Origin: a virus
DNA length: 59,073 bases
Direction: 5' to 3' (one strand)
Virus record (IMG/VR): IMGVR_UViG_3300034106_001917
Location: 1 to 59,073 of that record
The number at the start of each line of letters is the position of its first letter. Within the stretch, counting starts at the first letter, position 1. Both the position numbers and the translations under genes were made by a program. Of this stretch, positions 1 to 8,140 are shown piece by piece. The notes under the pieces are model-generated. The model did not search any database and was not told where the DNA came from. It saw nothing but the letters and a program-made list of their open reading frames with translations.

Positions 1-1293
1 TTTGTTCTTTACGGACAAAATCCAAACTCAGGCACCACAATGATGATTGGTGCATCAAGACTAGCAAGACAACTCAAACTCATTCGACCCTCAATCAAAA
101 TCGTATTCATTGGATCACATGCTTCAGCATTACCATATGATGTGATTGGTTTGCCTTATGTTGATTTTGTATTCATCAACGAAGGTTTATATGGTCTATT
201 AGACTTGCTTCAAACAAATTACAAAGACAATTTAGATAAAGTTCGTGGTCTTGTTTATAAGAAGCATGGATTTGCTGCTACAGGTGCTCCAGGTGAGATT
301 GTAAAAACAGAAGACATGGATCGTGTGATGCCCGGTTATGCTTGGGACTTGTTACCAAAGAAAAGAAAATTACTAGACAAGTATCGGGCTCATTATTGGC
401 ACACAAATTTCTTAGATGAAGATCGTACACCATTTGCTGCTATCTCAACATCACTGGGCTGTTCATTTGGTTGTAACTTCTGTATGATCAATATTGTGAA
501 TCGTACATCATACGAACAAGGAACAGTATCATCAGATTCACGTGGTATGCGTTTCTGGTCACCTGAGTTGATGCTCAAAGAGTTTGAGTATTTGTATGAG
601 AATGGTGTTCGTACTGTGCGTTTGACTGATGAGATGTTCTTTTTGAATAAAAAGTATTACATACCAATTCTAGAAGGCATCAAACAACGTGGTATGGATT
701 TCAACTTTTGGGCATATGCACGTGTTGATTCTGTTCGCAAAGATCAATTAGAATTATTCAAAGAAGCAGGTGTCAATTGGCTATGTCTTGGTATCGAAGC
801 AGCAAATCAAAATGTACGACTTGAGATCGAAAAAGGTAAGTTTGAAGATGTAGATATTCGCCGAGTTGTTGCTGATGTAAAAGCAGCAGACATCAATATT
901 CTTGGCAACTACATGTTTGGTTTTCCAGAAGATACGATGGAGACAATGCAAGAAACACTAGACTTGTCACTTGAGTTGAATACTGAACACGCTAACTTCT
1001 ATGCAGCAATGGCATTACCTGGTAGTCCATTGTACATGTATGCAAAAAATAGTGGTTGGGATTTACCAGAGAAATTTGAAGAGTTTGCATTCTTATCTTA
1101 TGATTGTAAACCGCTACGCACAAAGACATTGACTGGTGCAGAAGTGTTGAAGTTCCGTGATGAAGCATGGCACAAATACTTTTCACATGAGCCATTCTTG
1201 AATCTTGTTGAAACAAAGTTTGGTGCTGATTCAAGACACAACCTTACAGAGATGTCAAAAATAAAATTGAAACGAAAAATACTTGGAGATTGA
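1..1293 (+). CDS. Radical SAM protein, probably B12-binding type (5' partial)
   Basis: The frame is open to base 1, so the N-terminus lies outside the window; the first in-window ATG is at 40. A Rossmann-like stretch with conserved hydrophobic strands (IKIVFIGSHASALP) precedes the radical SAM domain, the order typical of cobalamin-binding radical SAM enzymes. The [4Fe-4S] motif CSFGCNFC (CxxxCxxC) is encoded near 460-483. Such enzymes methylate or rearrange unreactive carbons using S-adenosylmethionine. The stop TGA (1291-1293) lies just upstream of a split transketolase and other sugar genes, so a role in making an unusual sugar is a reasonable inference. The substrate cannot be read from the sequence. 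Confidence 0.85.
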   Translation, partial: FVLYGQNPNSGTTMMIGASRLARQLKLIRPSIKIVFIGSHASALPYDVIGLPYVDFVFINEGLYGLLDLLQTNYKDNLDKVRGLVYKKHGFAATGAPGEIVKTEDMDRVMPGYAWDLLPKKRKLLDKYRAHYWHTNFLDEDRTPFAAISTSLGCSFGCNFCMINIVNRTSYEQGTVSSDSRGMRFWSPELMLKEFEYLYENGVRTVRLTDEMFFLNKKYYIPILEGIKQRGMDFNFWAYARVDSVRKDQLELFKEAGVNWLCLGIEAANQNVRLEIEKGKFEDVDIRRVVADVKAADINILGNYMFGFPEDTMETMQETLDLSLELNTEHANFYAAMALPGSPLYMYAKNSGWDLPEKFEEFAFLSYDCKPLRTKTLTGAEVLKFRDEAWHKYFSHEPFLNLVETKFGADSRHNLTEMSKIKLKRKILGD

Positions 1294-1295
1294 TT

Positions 1296-2066
1296 ATGGA
1301 TTTGCAAAGAAAAGCAAACTTATATCGTAAAGAATTATTTGAAAAGTTTGTTGAAGTAAAACAAGGACATCCTGGTTCTACTTTCTCAATGCTAGAGATT
1401 GTTACCACATTGTATCATGGTGGGTATGTTGGCTTTGAAGATAAAGTTATTATCAGCAAGGGTCATGCAACAGTAGCACTGTATCCTATTCTGCGTGACT
1501 TGGATATTATTCCACAAGAAGATTGGGATAATTGGGGTAAAGGTAAACCAACGTGTCTGCGTGTGTTTGGTAACATCTCAATACCAGGCATTGATATGAC
1601 ATCAGGCTCACTTGGGCATGGTATTGGTGTTGGTGCTGGTATGGCAATTGCTGATCCAAACAGTCATGTTCATGTTGTTATCTCAGAAGGTGAACTGTAT
1701 GAAGGCTCGACATGGGAAGCATTGTTGTTTGTTGCACATCGTCAAATCAAAAACATGACAATCTTTATTGACATTAATAATCTTATTATTCTTGGTAAGA
1801 CGGATGATTGTTTGATGCTCAATAGCATTCGTGAGAAGTTGTCTGGTTTCCCGTTTGACATATACTCAGTTGATGGACATAATACAAAAGAAATTACACA
1901 TGCTTTGGATGAAGTAGCATATCAACCAAAGATTATTTTATGTCATACAGTTAAAGGTAAAGGCTTCTCATTGATGGAGAACAAACCTGAATGGCATTAT
2001 ATGCAAGCAATTACACCAGAACAAATTGAACAGTGCCGTAAGGAGATTAATGATGCTACAGCGTGA
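1296..2066 (+). CDS. Transketolase N-terminal (ThDP-binding) subunit
   Basis: First half of a split transketolase, which transfers two-carbon ketol units between sugar phosphates (for example making sedoheptulose 7-phosphate). Family motifs are QGHPGSTFSMLE, SKGHATVALYP and GSLGHGIGVGAGMA. The ThDP/Mg signature, usually GDGE...NN, reads ISEGELYEG...DINN, with the metal-binding Asp replaced by Glu. I chose ATG 1296 because GGAG at 1285-1288 gives a 7-nt spacing; a TTG at 1290 is the alternative. The C-terminal subunit follows with a 17-nt overlap. The pair probably forms a heterotetramer, as in other split transketolases. Confidence 0.9.
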   Translation: MDLQRKANLYRKELFEKFVEVKQGHPGSTFSMLEIVTTLYHGGYVGFEDKVIISKGHATVALYPILRDLDIIPQEDWDNWGKGKPTCLRVFGNISIPGIDMTSGSLGHGIGVGAGMAIADPNSHVHVVISEGELYEGSTWEALLFVAHRQIKNMTIFIDINNLIILGKTDDCLMLNSIREKLSGFPFDIYSVDGHNTKEITHALDEVAYQPKIILCHTVKGKGFSLMENKPEWHYMQAITPEQIEQCRKEINDATA

Positions 2067-2970
2067 TGCATTTATTGAAGAAATAAGCAAAAGATTACAA
2101 ACAGACAGAGACATTTATTTTTTGTCAGCAGATTTTGGTGCAGCAGCACTAGATTCTCTGCGTGAAATGTATCCAGATAACTTCATTCATTGTGGTATCT
2201 CAGAACAAGCAATGATTGACATTGCAACTGGTCTTGCACTTCAAGGTAAAAAAGTATTTTGTTATGCAATGGCACCATTCATCTCTCTTCGTGCAATTGA
2301 ACAAATCAAGTGTGGACCATCGATGATGAATCTACCAATTGCTATTCTTTCAGTTGGTATTGGTATTGGTTATGCCGATGCTGGTCCTACACATTACATT
2401 ACTGAAGACTTTGCATGTATGCGTTCAATTCTCAATCTGAATGTCTATACATTGGCAGATGCAAGTTCTGCAAAAAGATTAGCAAATAGTCTCTTAGACA
2501 ATCCCGAATTGTGTTATGTTCGTTTTGATCGACATGAACAACCAGAACTACCTGTAACCAACTTTACACAAGACTTGACTTATCGTTTGATGGGTGACAC
2601 AGTTACTTCAGAGAAAGTTCTTGTGATTGGTTCAGGTAAGATGTCACACATCATTGCTGATGTCTATAAAGAAACTTCAGATAAAGTTGTTGGTATTGAT
2701 TTGATTCGTGCCAAACCATTTCCTAATACACTGAATATGTTGTTAGAAGAATGTGGTGGTGTAATTGTAGTTGATGAACAAACACCATGCGGTTCTTTGG
2801 GTGCCGCTGTGCTTGAAGCAATGTCGCAGAGAAACTCACTCAATAAAAAAGTAAAAGTAATCACACTACCAGAAGAGTATTTGTTTGAGAATGGTGGTCG
2901 TGAATATCTACTAAAGAAACACGGTTTGAGCAAAGAAAATATTCTGAAAACACTCAATGATAATTTCTAG
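2050..2970 (+). CDS. Transketolase C-terminal (pyrimidine-binding) subunit
   Basis: Second half of the split transketolase. The motif CGISEQAMIDIATGLALQG carries the conserved Glu that activates the thiamine ring, and the C-terminal third is a transketolase_C-type domain (VLVIGSGKMSHIIADVYKE). Start ATG 2050 (or 2053) follows a strong AAGGAG at 2040-2045, embedded in the end of the upstream gene. The frame can be opened to a TTG at 2026, but that has no better ribosome site. About 306 residues is normal for this subunit. It overlaps the GHMP kinase gene by 14 nt, so the three are probably translationally coupled. Confidence 0.9.
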   Translation: MMLQRDAFIEEISKRLQTDRDIYFLSADFGAAALDSLREMYPDNFIHCGISEQAMIDIATGLALQGKKVFCYAMAPFISLRAIEQIKCGPSMMNLPIAILSVGIGIGYADAGPTHYITEDFACMRSILNLNVYTLADASSAKRLANSLLDNPELCYVRFDRHEQPELPVTNFTQDLTYRLMGDTVTSEKVLVIGSGKMSHIIADVYKETSDKVVGIDLIRAKPFPNTLNMLLEECGGVIVVDEQTPCGSLGAAVLEAMSQRNSLNKKVKVITLPEEYLFENGGREYLLKKHGLSKENILKTLNDNF

Positions 2971-3940
2971 AACACCATACAGACTATCACTGTTTGGTGG
3001 TGGAACAGATTATCCAGATTGGTTTCAATCAAGGCAGACTAAGGTAATATCTGCCGCTATGGCGCATTATTGCTACATAAATTTAAAAAAGTTACCGCCT
3101 TATTTTGATTATGTAAATAGAGTTATCTACTCTAAAATAGAAAGTGTATCTGATGTTTCGCAAATAGAGCATCCTTCTGTAAGGGAGTGTTTAAAATACT
3201 ATGGCATACCTAACGGCGTTTCTATTACTCACGATGGCGATCTTCCTGCTCGTTCTGGCATTGGATCATCTTCTTCATTTACTGTTGGACTGATTCACGC
3301 TATACTGACATCACAAGGTAAGTTGCCTACACCATATGGTTTGGCAATGGATGCTATCAATATAGAACAAAACTATATTGGTGAGTCTGTTGGTGTTCAA
3401 GATCAAATCATGGCTGCGTACGGTGGCATTCGTGTCATTGAACTTTCTGGTGCAAACATGCATGTTCGTGACCTGAGAATCAAAGACGATTATGTTTTAG
3501 ATTTAGAAGATCATATCATGTTGGGTTTTTCTGGCATTGACAGATTTTCAAATGTTCATGCTAAACAACAGATTGATGCTATCAAAGAGGGTAAATCTAA
3601 AAAGCTTCTTGAAGAAATTACAACAATTACCGAAACAGCATTGCATATTCTTGAGAATCATGGTAAAATAAAAGAGATAGGTGAATTGCTGAAGTATCAG
3701 TGGAGCCGTAAGCGTGAACTTACAGATAGTGTTACAACTGATTACATAGATACAATATACAACAAAGCAATCAATGCTGGTGCATATGGTGGTAAGTTGA
3801 TGGGTGCAGGTGGTGGTGGATTCTTTATGTTTCTTGCACCACCAGATACACATCAAAAGATAAAAGAAGCAATACCTGGAATCAATGTATGGGTGCCTTT
3901 CAAGTTTGATTTTGAAGGCTCAAAAATTATTATGGAGTAA
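2957..3940 (+). CDS. GHMP-family sugar kinase (heptose-7-phosphate kinase-like)
   Basis: GHMP kinase of 327 residues. Motif 1 is RTPYRLSLFGGGTDYP, motif 2 is the ATP-binding PARSGIGSSSSFTVG, and motif 3 is KLMGAGGGGFFMF. The N-terminus and GGGTDYP resemble D-glycero-D-manno-heptose 7-phosphate kinases of the GDP-heptose route (HddA type), which phosphorylate the anomeric position. The direct neighbour is transketolase, which can make sedoheptulose 7-phosphate, the precursor of manno-heptose 7-phosphate; this fits but does not prove heptose use. No isomerase (GmhA) or phosphatase (GmhB) is in the window, so the host would have to supply them. Other GHMP sugar kinases remain possible. Confidence 0.85.
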   Translation: MIISRTPYRLSLFGGGTDYPDWFQSRQTKVISAAMAHYCYINLKKLPPYFDYVNRVIYSKIESVSDVSQIEHPSVRECLKYYGIPNGVSITHDGDLPARSGIGSSSSFTVGLIHAILTSQGKLPTPYGLAMDAINIEQNYIGESVGVQDQIMAAYGGIRVIELSGANMHVRDLRIKDDYVLDLEDHIMLGFSGIDRFSNVHAKQQIDAIKEGKSKKLLEEITTITETALHILENHGKIKEIGELLKYQWSRKRELTDSVTTDYIDTIYNKAINAGAYGGKLMGAGGGGFFMFLAPPDTHQKIKEAIPGINVWVPFKFDFEGSKIIME

Positions 3941-5118
3941 TGATGAAGTATCCTTTAATGTCAGACAATATTACTAGAGAAGATTTAGATTTGGTAATAG
4001 AACATCTAAAAAAAGATAATCCTAAACTTACAAATGGACCAGAGTGCCGTGCTTTTGAAGAAGCATGGAGTAAATGGCTTGGTGTAAAGTATTCTGTGTT
4101 TGTCAACTCAGGTGCTTCTGCAAATCTGTTGTCAATGACAATGTTGAAGATCAAACATCCAGAGGGTGGTGAAGTTATCGTGCCACCATTCACATGGGTG
4201 TCTGATATTGCTTCTATACTTCAATGTGGTTTTACTCCAGTGTTTGTGGATATTGATTTAGATACACTTGGTATGAATGAGTTTGGCATACTCAATGCAA
4301 TCACTGACAAGACACGTGCAGTCTTTATTACATATGCACAAGGCTTTGATTGCTTATCTCCTAGAGTATTAGAAGTTCTACGTCATCGTAAAATACCTTT
4401 GATTGAAGACGTTTGTGAATCACACGGTGCAACACACAACGGTAAATTGTTGGGAAGTTATGGTTGGATGTCTAACTTCTCTTTCTACTTTGCACATCAC
4501 ATGTCTACTATTGAAGGTGGTATGGTGTGTACAAATGATCCTGAAGTGTATCACACAGTTCGTATGCTTCGTTCACACGGTATGGTTCGTGAATGTGGTG
4601 ACTGGATAATGGCTGACAAATATAAAGCAGAATATCCAGAGTTGAATTCAGACTTCATATTTGCCTATGCTGCCTACAATATGCGTAACAATGAAATTGG
4701 CGGTATACTTGGGCAAAATCAGTTGAAACATTTGGATGAAAATGTTAAACTACGAAATGAGAATCTATTTTACTTCTTGTCAAAACTAGATCAAAAGAAA
4801 TATAAGGTTGACTTTAGATTGATTGGTTGCAGTAACTATGCGTTCAACATTGTTTTACAGCCAGAGTATGCAAACAAAGAGTTCGTAGAGAGATTGATGG
4901 GCAAGATGCGTGATGAACAAATTGAGTTTCGTCGTGGCTCTGCTGGTGGTGGTAATCAACTACGTCAACCATACTTGAAAAACATTGTGCCAGAAGATCA
5001 TTACAAGAAATTTCCAAATACTGATCACATGCACTTTTATTCTTTTTACATTGGTAACTATCCAACATTAAGTAAAACAGCAATTGATGAAATCACAAGC
5101 GTATTGAATAGGGTATAA
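3940..5118 (+). CDS. PLP-dependent sugar 3-dehydratase, ColD-like (DegT/DnrJ fold)
   Basis: DegT/DnrJ/EryC1/StrS-fold enzyme of 392 residues. The usual aminotransferase active-site Lys in a K-x-I-T-T-x-E-G-G context is replaced by His: FAHHMSTIEGG, His186. That replacement marks the 3-dehydratases ColD (GDP-4-keto-6-deoxymannose) and RfbH/E1 (CDP-sugars). The C-x-C iron-sulfur cysteines of E1 are absent, and the length fits ColD (388), so a ColD-like NDP-4-keto-6-deoxysugar 3-dehydratase is the better call. The ATG overlaps the stop of the kinase gene. An SDR follows, as expected for making a 3,6-dideoxy sugar, but no NDP-sugar 4,6-dehydratase is recognisable in the window. Confidence 0.75.
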   Translation: MMKYPLMSDNITREDLDLVIEHLKKDNPKLTNGPECRAFEEAWSKWLGVKYSVFVNSGASANLLSMTMLKIKHPEGGEVIVPPFTWVSDIASILQCGFTPVFVDIDLDTLGMNEFGILNAITDKTRAVFITYAQGFDCLSPRVLEVLRHRKIPLIEDVCESHGATHNGKLLGSYGWMSNFSFYFAHHMSTIEGGMVCTNDPEVYHTVRMLRSHGMVRECGDWIMADKYKAEYPELNSDFIFAYAAYNMRNNEIGGILGQNQLKHLDENVKLRNENLFYFLSKLDQKKYKVDFRLIGCSNYAFNIVLQPEYANKEFVERLMGKMRDEQIEFRRGSAGGGNQLRQPYLKNIVPEDHYKKFPNTDHMHFYSFYIGNYPTLSKTAIDEITSVLNRV

Positions 5119-5119
5119 T

Positions 5120-6052
5120 ATGAATATATTAGTGACTGGTGGTGCTGGCTATATTGGCTGCATTCTAACAGAATATTTGTTACAGATGGGTCATGAAGTG
5201 ACTGTCATTGACAACTTCATGTATAAGCAAATTGGATTGAGTCATCTTTGTGAAAACAAAAAACTTACTATTGTAAATGGTGACATTCGTAATCCACATC
5301 ACATGACACCTCTGTTGAAAAAAGCAGATGTGATTATACCTCTTGCTGCTCTTGTTGGTGCGCCGCTGTGTAACAAAGATGTTGTTGGTGCAGATACAAC
5401 AAACAAAGATGCAATGTTCTGGATGTTGAACAGCGTTTCAAATGAACAGCGTATCATTATGCCTACAACAAATTCGGCGTATGGCACAGGTGACGAAAAC
5501 AATTTCTGTACAGAAGAATCACCACTGCGACCAATCTCAAAGTATGCAATCGATAAAGTTGCAGTTGAAGAACGACTGATGCAACGTGAGAATTCTATCA
5601 GTTATCGGCTTGCTACAGTGTTTGGTATGTCACCACGTATGCGTACAGATTTGCTAGTAAATGATTTAGTTTATCGTGCAGTCAATGATGGTTATGTAAT
5701 TATCTTTGAAGGACATTTCAAACGTAATTATATTCACGTGCGTGATGTGTGTGAGGCATTTCTTCATGCGATGTATCAGTTTGAAGAGATGAAGAGTAAC
5801 ATCTACAATGTGGGCTTATCATCGGCCAACGTGTCTAAACTAGAACTCTGTGACATTATCAAGAAACACATTCCAAGTTTCACAGTTGTGGAAGGTGATA
5901 TCAAGAAAGATCCAGATCAACGTAACTACATTGTCTCTAATGAAAAGTTAGAAGCAACTGGTTGGATGCCTTACTACACACTAGATAATGGTGTAGAAGA
6001 ACTCATCAAGGGTTATACATACTTGAAGAATAATATTTACGGTAATGTATAA
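5120..6052 (+). CDS. NAD-dependent epimerase/dehydratase (extended SDR)
   Basis: Extended short-chain dehydrogenase of 310 residues acting on a nucleotide sugar. The N-terminal Rossmann motif is TGGAGYIG (GxxGxxG), followed by the acidic VIDNF after beta-2. The catalytic Ser/Thr is in PTTNSAYG and the YxxxK is SKYAIDK. It follows the ColD-like gene by 1 nt and its stop overlaps the gp55 start by one base. ColC-type epimerase/reductases act directly after ColD, so it may finish a deoxysugar; this is inference from order. Epimerase, reductase and dehydratase cannot be told apart here. Confidence 0.8.
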   Translation: MNILVTGGAGYIGCILTEYLLQMGHEVTVIDNFMYKQIGLSHLCENKKLTIVNGDIRNPHHMTPLLKKADVIIPLAALVGAPLCNKDVVGADTTNKDAMFWMLNSVSNEQRIIMPTTNSAYGTGDENNFCTEESPLRPISKYAIDKVAVEERLMQRENSISYRLATVFGMSPRMRTDLLVNDLVYRAVNDGYVIIFEGHFKRNYIHVRDVCEAFLHAMYQFEEMKSNIYNVGLSSANVSKLELCDIIKKHIPSFTVVEGDIKKDPDQRNYIVSNEKLEATGWMPYYTLDNGVEELIKGYTYLKNNIYGNV

Positions 6053-6591
6053 TGACCACATCAAATCACTACGTCAATAATGCAGATTTTCTGGCAGCAC
6101 TTGTCAAGTATCGGACAGATTGTGCTACCGCTAAAGAAAAAAACAAACCAGAACCAAAGATACCTGATTACATTGGTGAATGCTTTCTAAAGATTGCAGA
6201 ACATCTATCACGTAAACCAAACTTTATCTCATACACATATCGTGATGAGATGATATCGGATGGTGTAGAAAACTGTCTGATGTATTTTCGTAACTTTGAT
6301 CCTGCTAAGTCTAAGAATCCATTTGCTTACTTCACACAGATAATTTACTATGCCTTTCTGCGTAGAATTATGCGTGAGAAGAAACAACTGTATGTGAAGT
6401 ACAAAGCCACACAGCAGTTTGGTTTACTTGACGAAGGTGAGATGTATGAAGATGAAAATGGCAACATGAAACAGTTTGAGTTATATGACAACATCTCAGA
6501 GTTCATTCATAACTTTGAGGAAAACAAGAAGAAGAAAAAGGAAAAGAAGTCAGAGGGGCTTGAACAGTTTCTAGATGATGATGTAGAATAG
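6052..6591 (+). CDS. 55: Late-transcription sigma factor gp55
   Basis: T4 gp55-type sigma factor of 179 residues, which directs host RNA polymerase to TATAAATA late promoters. The family core is visible (IPDYIGECFLKIAEHLS, NFISYTYRDEMISDGVENC, NPFAYFTQIIYYAFLRRI), matching sigma region 2. The C-terminal tail ends GLEQFLDDDVE, a hydrophobic/acidic sequence like the T4 gp55 sliding-clamp-binding epitope. That fits clamp-activated late transcription with gp45 (18351). TATAAATA-type sites occur at 31159 and 49755, with a variant at 48201. A highly charged KKKKKEKK stretch precedes the tail. gp33 is not in the window. Confidence 0.93.
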   Translation: MTTSNHYVNNADFLAALVKYRTDCATAKEKNKPEPKIPDYIGECFLKIAEHLSRKPNFISYTYRDEMISDGVENCLMYFRNFDPAKSKNPFAYFTQIIYYAFLRRIMREKKQLYVKYKATQQFGLLDEGEMYEDENGNMKQFELYDNISEFIHNFEENKKKKKEKKSEGLEQFLDDDVE

Positions 6592-6605
6592 ATTGGAGTT
6601 ATAGT

Positions 6606-7067
6606 ATGATAATTGTGCCAGATGATATGATAGGTAAACCAGTAGGCTTTACTTGTTCGACTTTTGATTTGTTACACGCAGGACATATTCTTATGCTTGC
6701 CGAGTGTAAGCAAGTGTGTGATCATTTGATTGTTGGATTACAAACTGATCCAACCATAGATCGACCAGATACCAAAAACAAACCAATTCAATCAGTCGTT
6801 GAACGTTATGTTCAATTGTCTGCCGTAAAGTATGTAGATTCAATCGTTGTATATGAAACAGAAAAAGACCTAGAAGATTTGTTGATGTTTCTTCCAATCA
6901 CCATTCGCATTTGTGGTGAAGAATATGAAAACAAACATCTAACTGGCAAAGATATTTGTGACAGAAGAGGAATCAAAACTTACTATAACTCCAGAAAGCA
7001 TAGATTTAGTTCTACCGAGTTGAGATATAGAATTCACAAAACTGAAGAAGACAAGAAATACAAATGA
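6606..7067 (+). CDS. Cytidylyltransferase-like nucleotidyltransferase
   Basis: Small class-I nucleotidyltransferase of 153 residues with the HxGH signature in TFDLLHAGHILML and the RYVQLSAVKYVD segment typical of glycerol-3-phosphate cytidylyltransferase (TagD) and RfaE/HldE C-terminal domains. The late STELRYRI resembles the ISSTxxR motif. It would join an NMP to a phosphorylated polyol or sugar, giving for example a CDP- or ADP-linked donor. GGAG at 6595-6598 sets ATG 6606. It sits between gp55 and gp47 and overlaps gp47 by 4 nt. Given the heptose-type kinase upstream, a heptose-1-phosphate substrate is one possibility, unproven. Confidence 0.8.
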   Translation: MIIVPDDMIGKPVGFTCSTFDLLHAGHILMLAECKQVCDHLIVGLQTDPTIDRPDTKNKPIQSVVERYVQLSAVKYVDSIVVYETEKDLEDLLMFLPITIRICGEEYENKHLTGKDICDRRGIKTYYNSRKHRFSSTELRYRIHKTEEDKKYK

Positions 7068-8140
7068 AAATATGTGTATTGGGTGATACTCATTTTGGAA
7101 TGAGAGGGGATTCTTTAGATTTTCATAAATACATTGAGAAGTTCTACGATAACGTGTTCTTCCCATATCTAAAGGATCACAATGTTACAACCGTTGTACA
7201 ACTTGGTGATCTTTTCGACCGCCGTAAGTTTATTAACTTCAATTCACTCTATTTGTGTCGTAAATATTTCTTTGATAAACTACAACAAAATGGCATCACG
7301 TTCATCACATTTCTTGGTAACCACGATGTTGCGTTCAAAAACACCCTTCAGGTTAATTCCTCCACGTTACTCTTAAACGGGTATGATAATATTACTGTAC
7401 TGGATACTTTTACTACAATGCAGTTTGGGGGCATTGATGTTGATCTGGTACCTTGGATCTGTGACGATAACGAAGTTGAAACTCTTCAAAAGATAAAAGA
7501 CTCTAAGTCACAGATTGCTTTTGGTCATTTTGAAATAGCAGGCTTTGAAATGGATCGTGGCAACATCTGTCACGAAGGCACAGACAAATCAATATTCAAT
7601 AAGTATGATGTAGTTTTATCTGGTCACTTTCATCATCGTTCTGATGATGGTCATATCTATTATGTTGGTTCACCAAATGAAATGACATGGGCAGATTACA
7701 ACGATCCACGTGGGTTTGTTATCTTTGACACTCACACACGTGAACAAGAGTTTATTCCTAATCCTTACAAAATGTTTCATAAGTTGAGTTACAATGATGA
7801 ACTCGAACACTTTGCTGAGGGATATAAATCAAAATTCATGGACTATTCAATCTATGAAGGTTGTTATGTCAAGGTTGTGGTAGTCAACAAACTAAATCCG
7901 TTTCTATTTGACTTTGTGATTGATAGCATATACAAAGCGGGTGCGGCTGATGTATCAATTGTAGAAGACTTTTCCGATACAACAAACGATGTTGATCAAG
8001 AATTGGTAGATCAGGCAGAAGATACGGTAACAATACTGTCTAAGTACATAGATAATTTGACACTCAATGTTGAAAATGATAAACTGAAAAGTCTCATGCG
8101 TGAACTTTACGTGGAAGCATTGAACACAGAAATTGAATGA
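7064..8140 (+). CDS. 47: Recombination endonuclease subunit gp47 (Mre11/SbcD)
   Basis: Metallophosphoesterase nuclease subunit of 358 residues. All Mre11/SbcD motifs are visible in order: GDTHFG, QLGDLFDRR, FLGNHD, FGHFE and SGHFHHRS. With gp46 it resects DNA ends for phage recombination-dependent replication and helps degrade host DNA. The ATG overlaps the upstream stop, and its own stop overlaps gene 46 by 4 nt, the same 47-46 order as T4. Length is close to T4 gp47. Confidence 0.95.
   Translation: MKICVLGDTHFGMRGDSLDFHKYIEKFYDNVFFPYLKDHNVTTVVQLGDLFDRRKFINFNSLYLCRKYFFDKLQQNGITFITFLGNHDVAFKNTLQVNSSTLLLNGYDNITVLDTFTTMQFGGIDVDLVPWICDDNEVETLQKIKDSKSQIAFGHFEIAGFEMDRGNICHEGTDKSIFNKYDVVLSGHFHHRSDDGHIYYVGSPNEMTWADYNDPRGFVIFDTHTREQEFIPNPYKMFHKLSYNDELEHFAEGYKSKFMDYSIYEGCYVKVVVVNKLNPFLFDFVIDSIYKAGAADVSIVEDFSDTTNDVDQELVDQAEDTVTILSKYIDNLTLNVENDKLKSLMRELYVEALNTEIE

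Noticed and set aside
3940-5118. Call as an aminotransferase
   Set aside because: The PLP Lys is replaced by His, pointing to a dehydratase.
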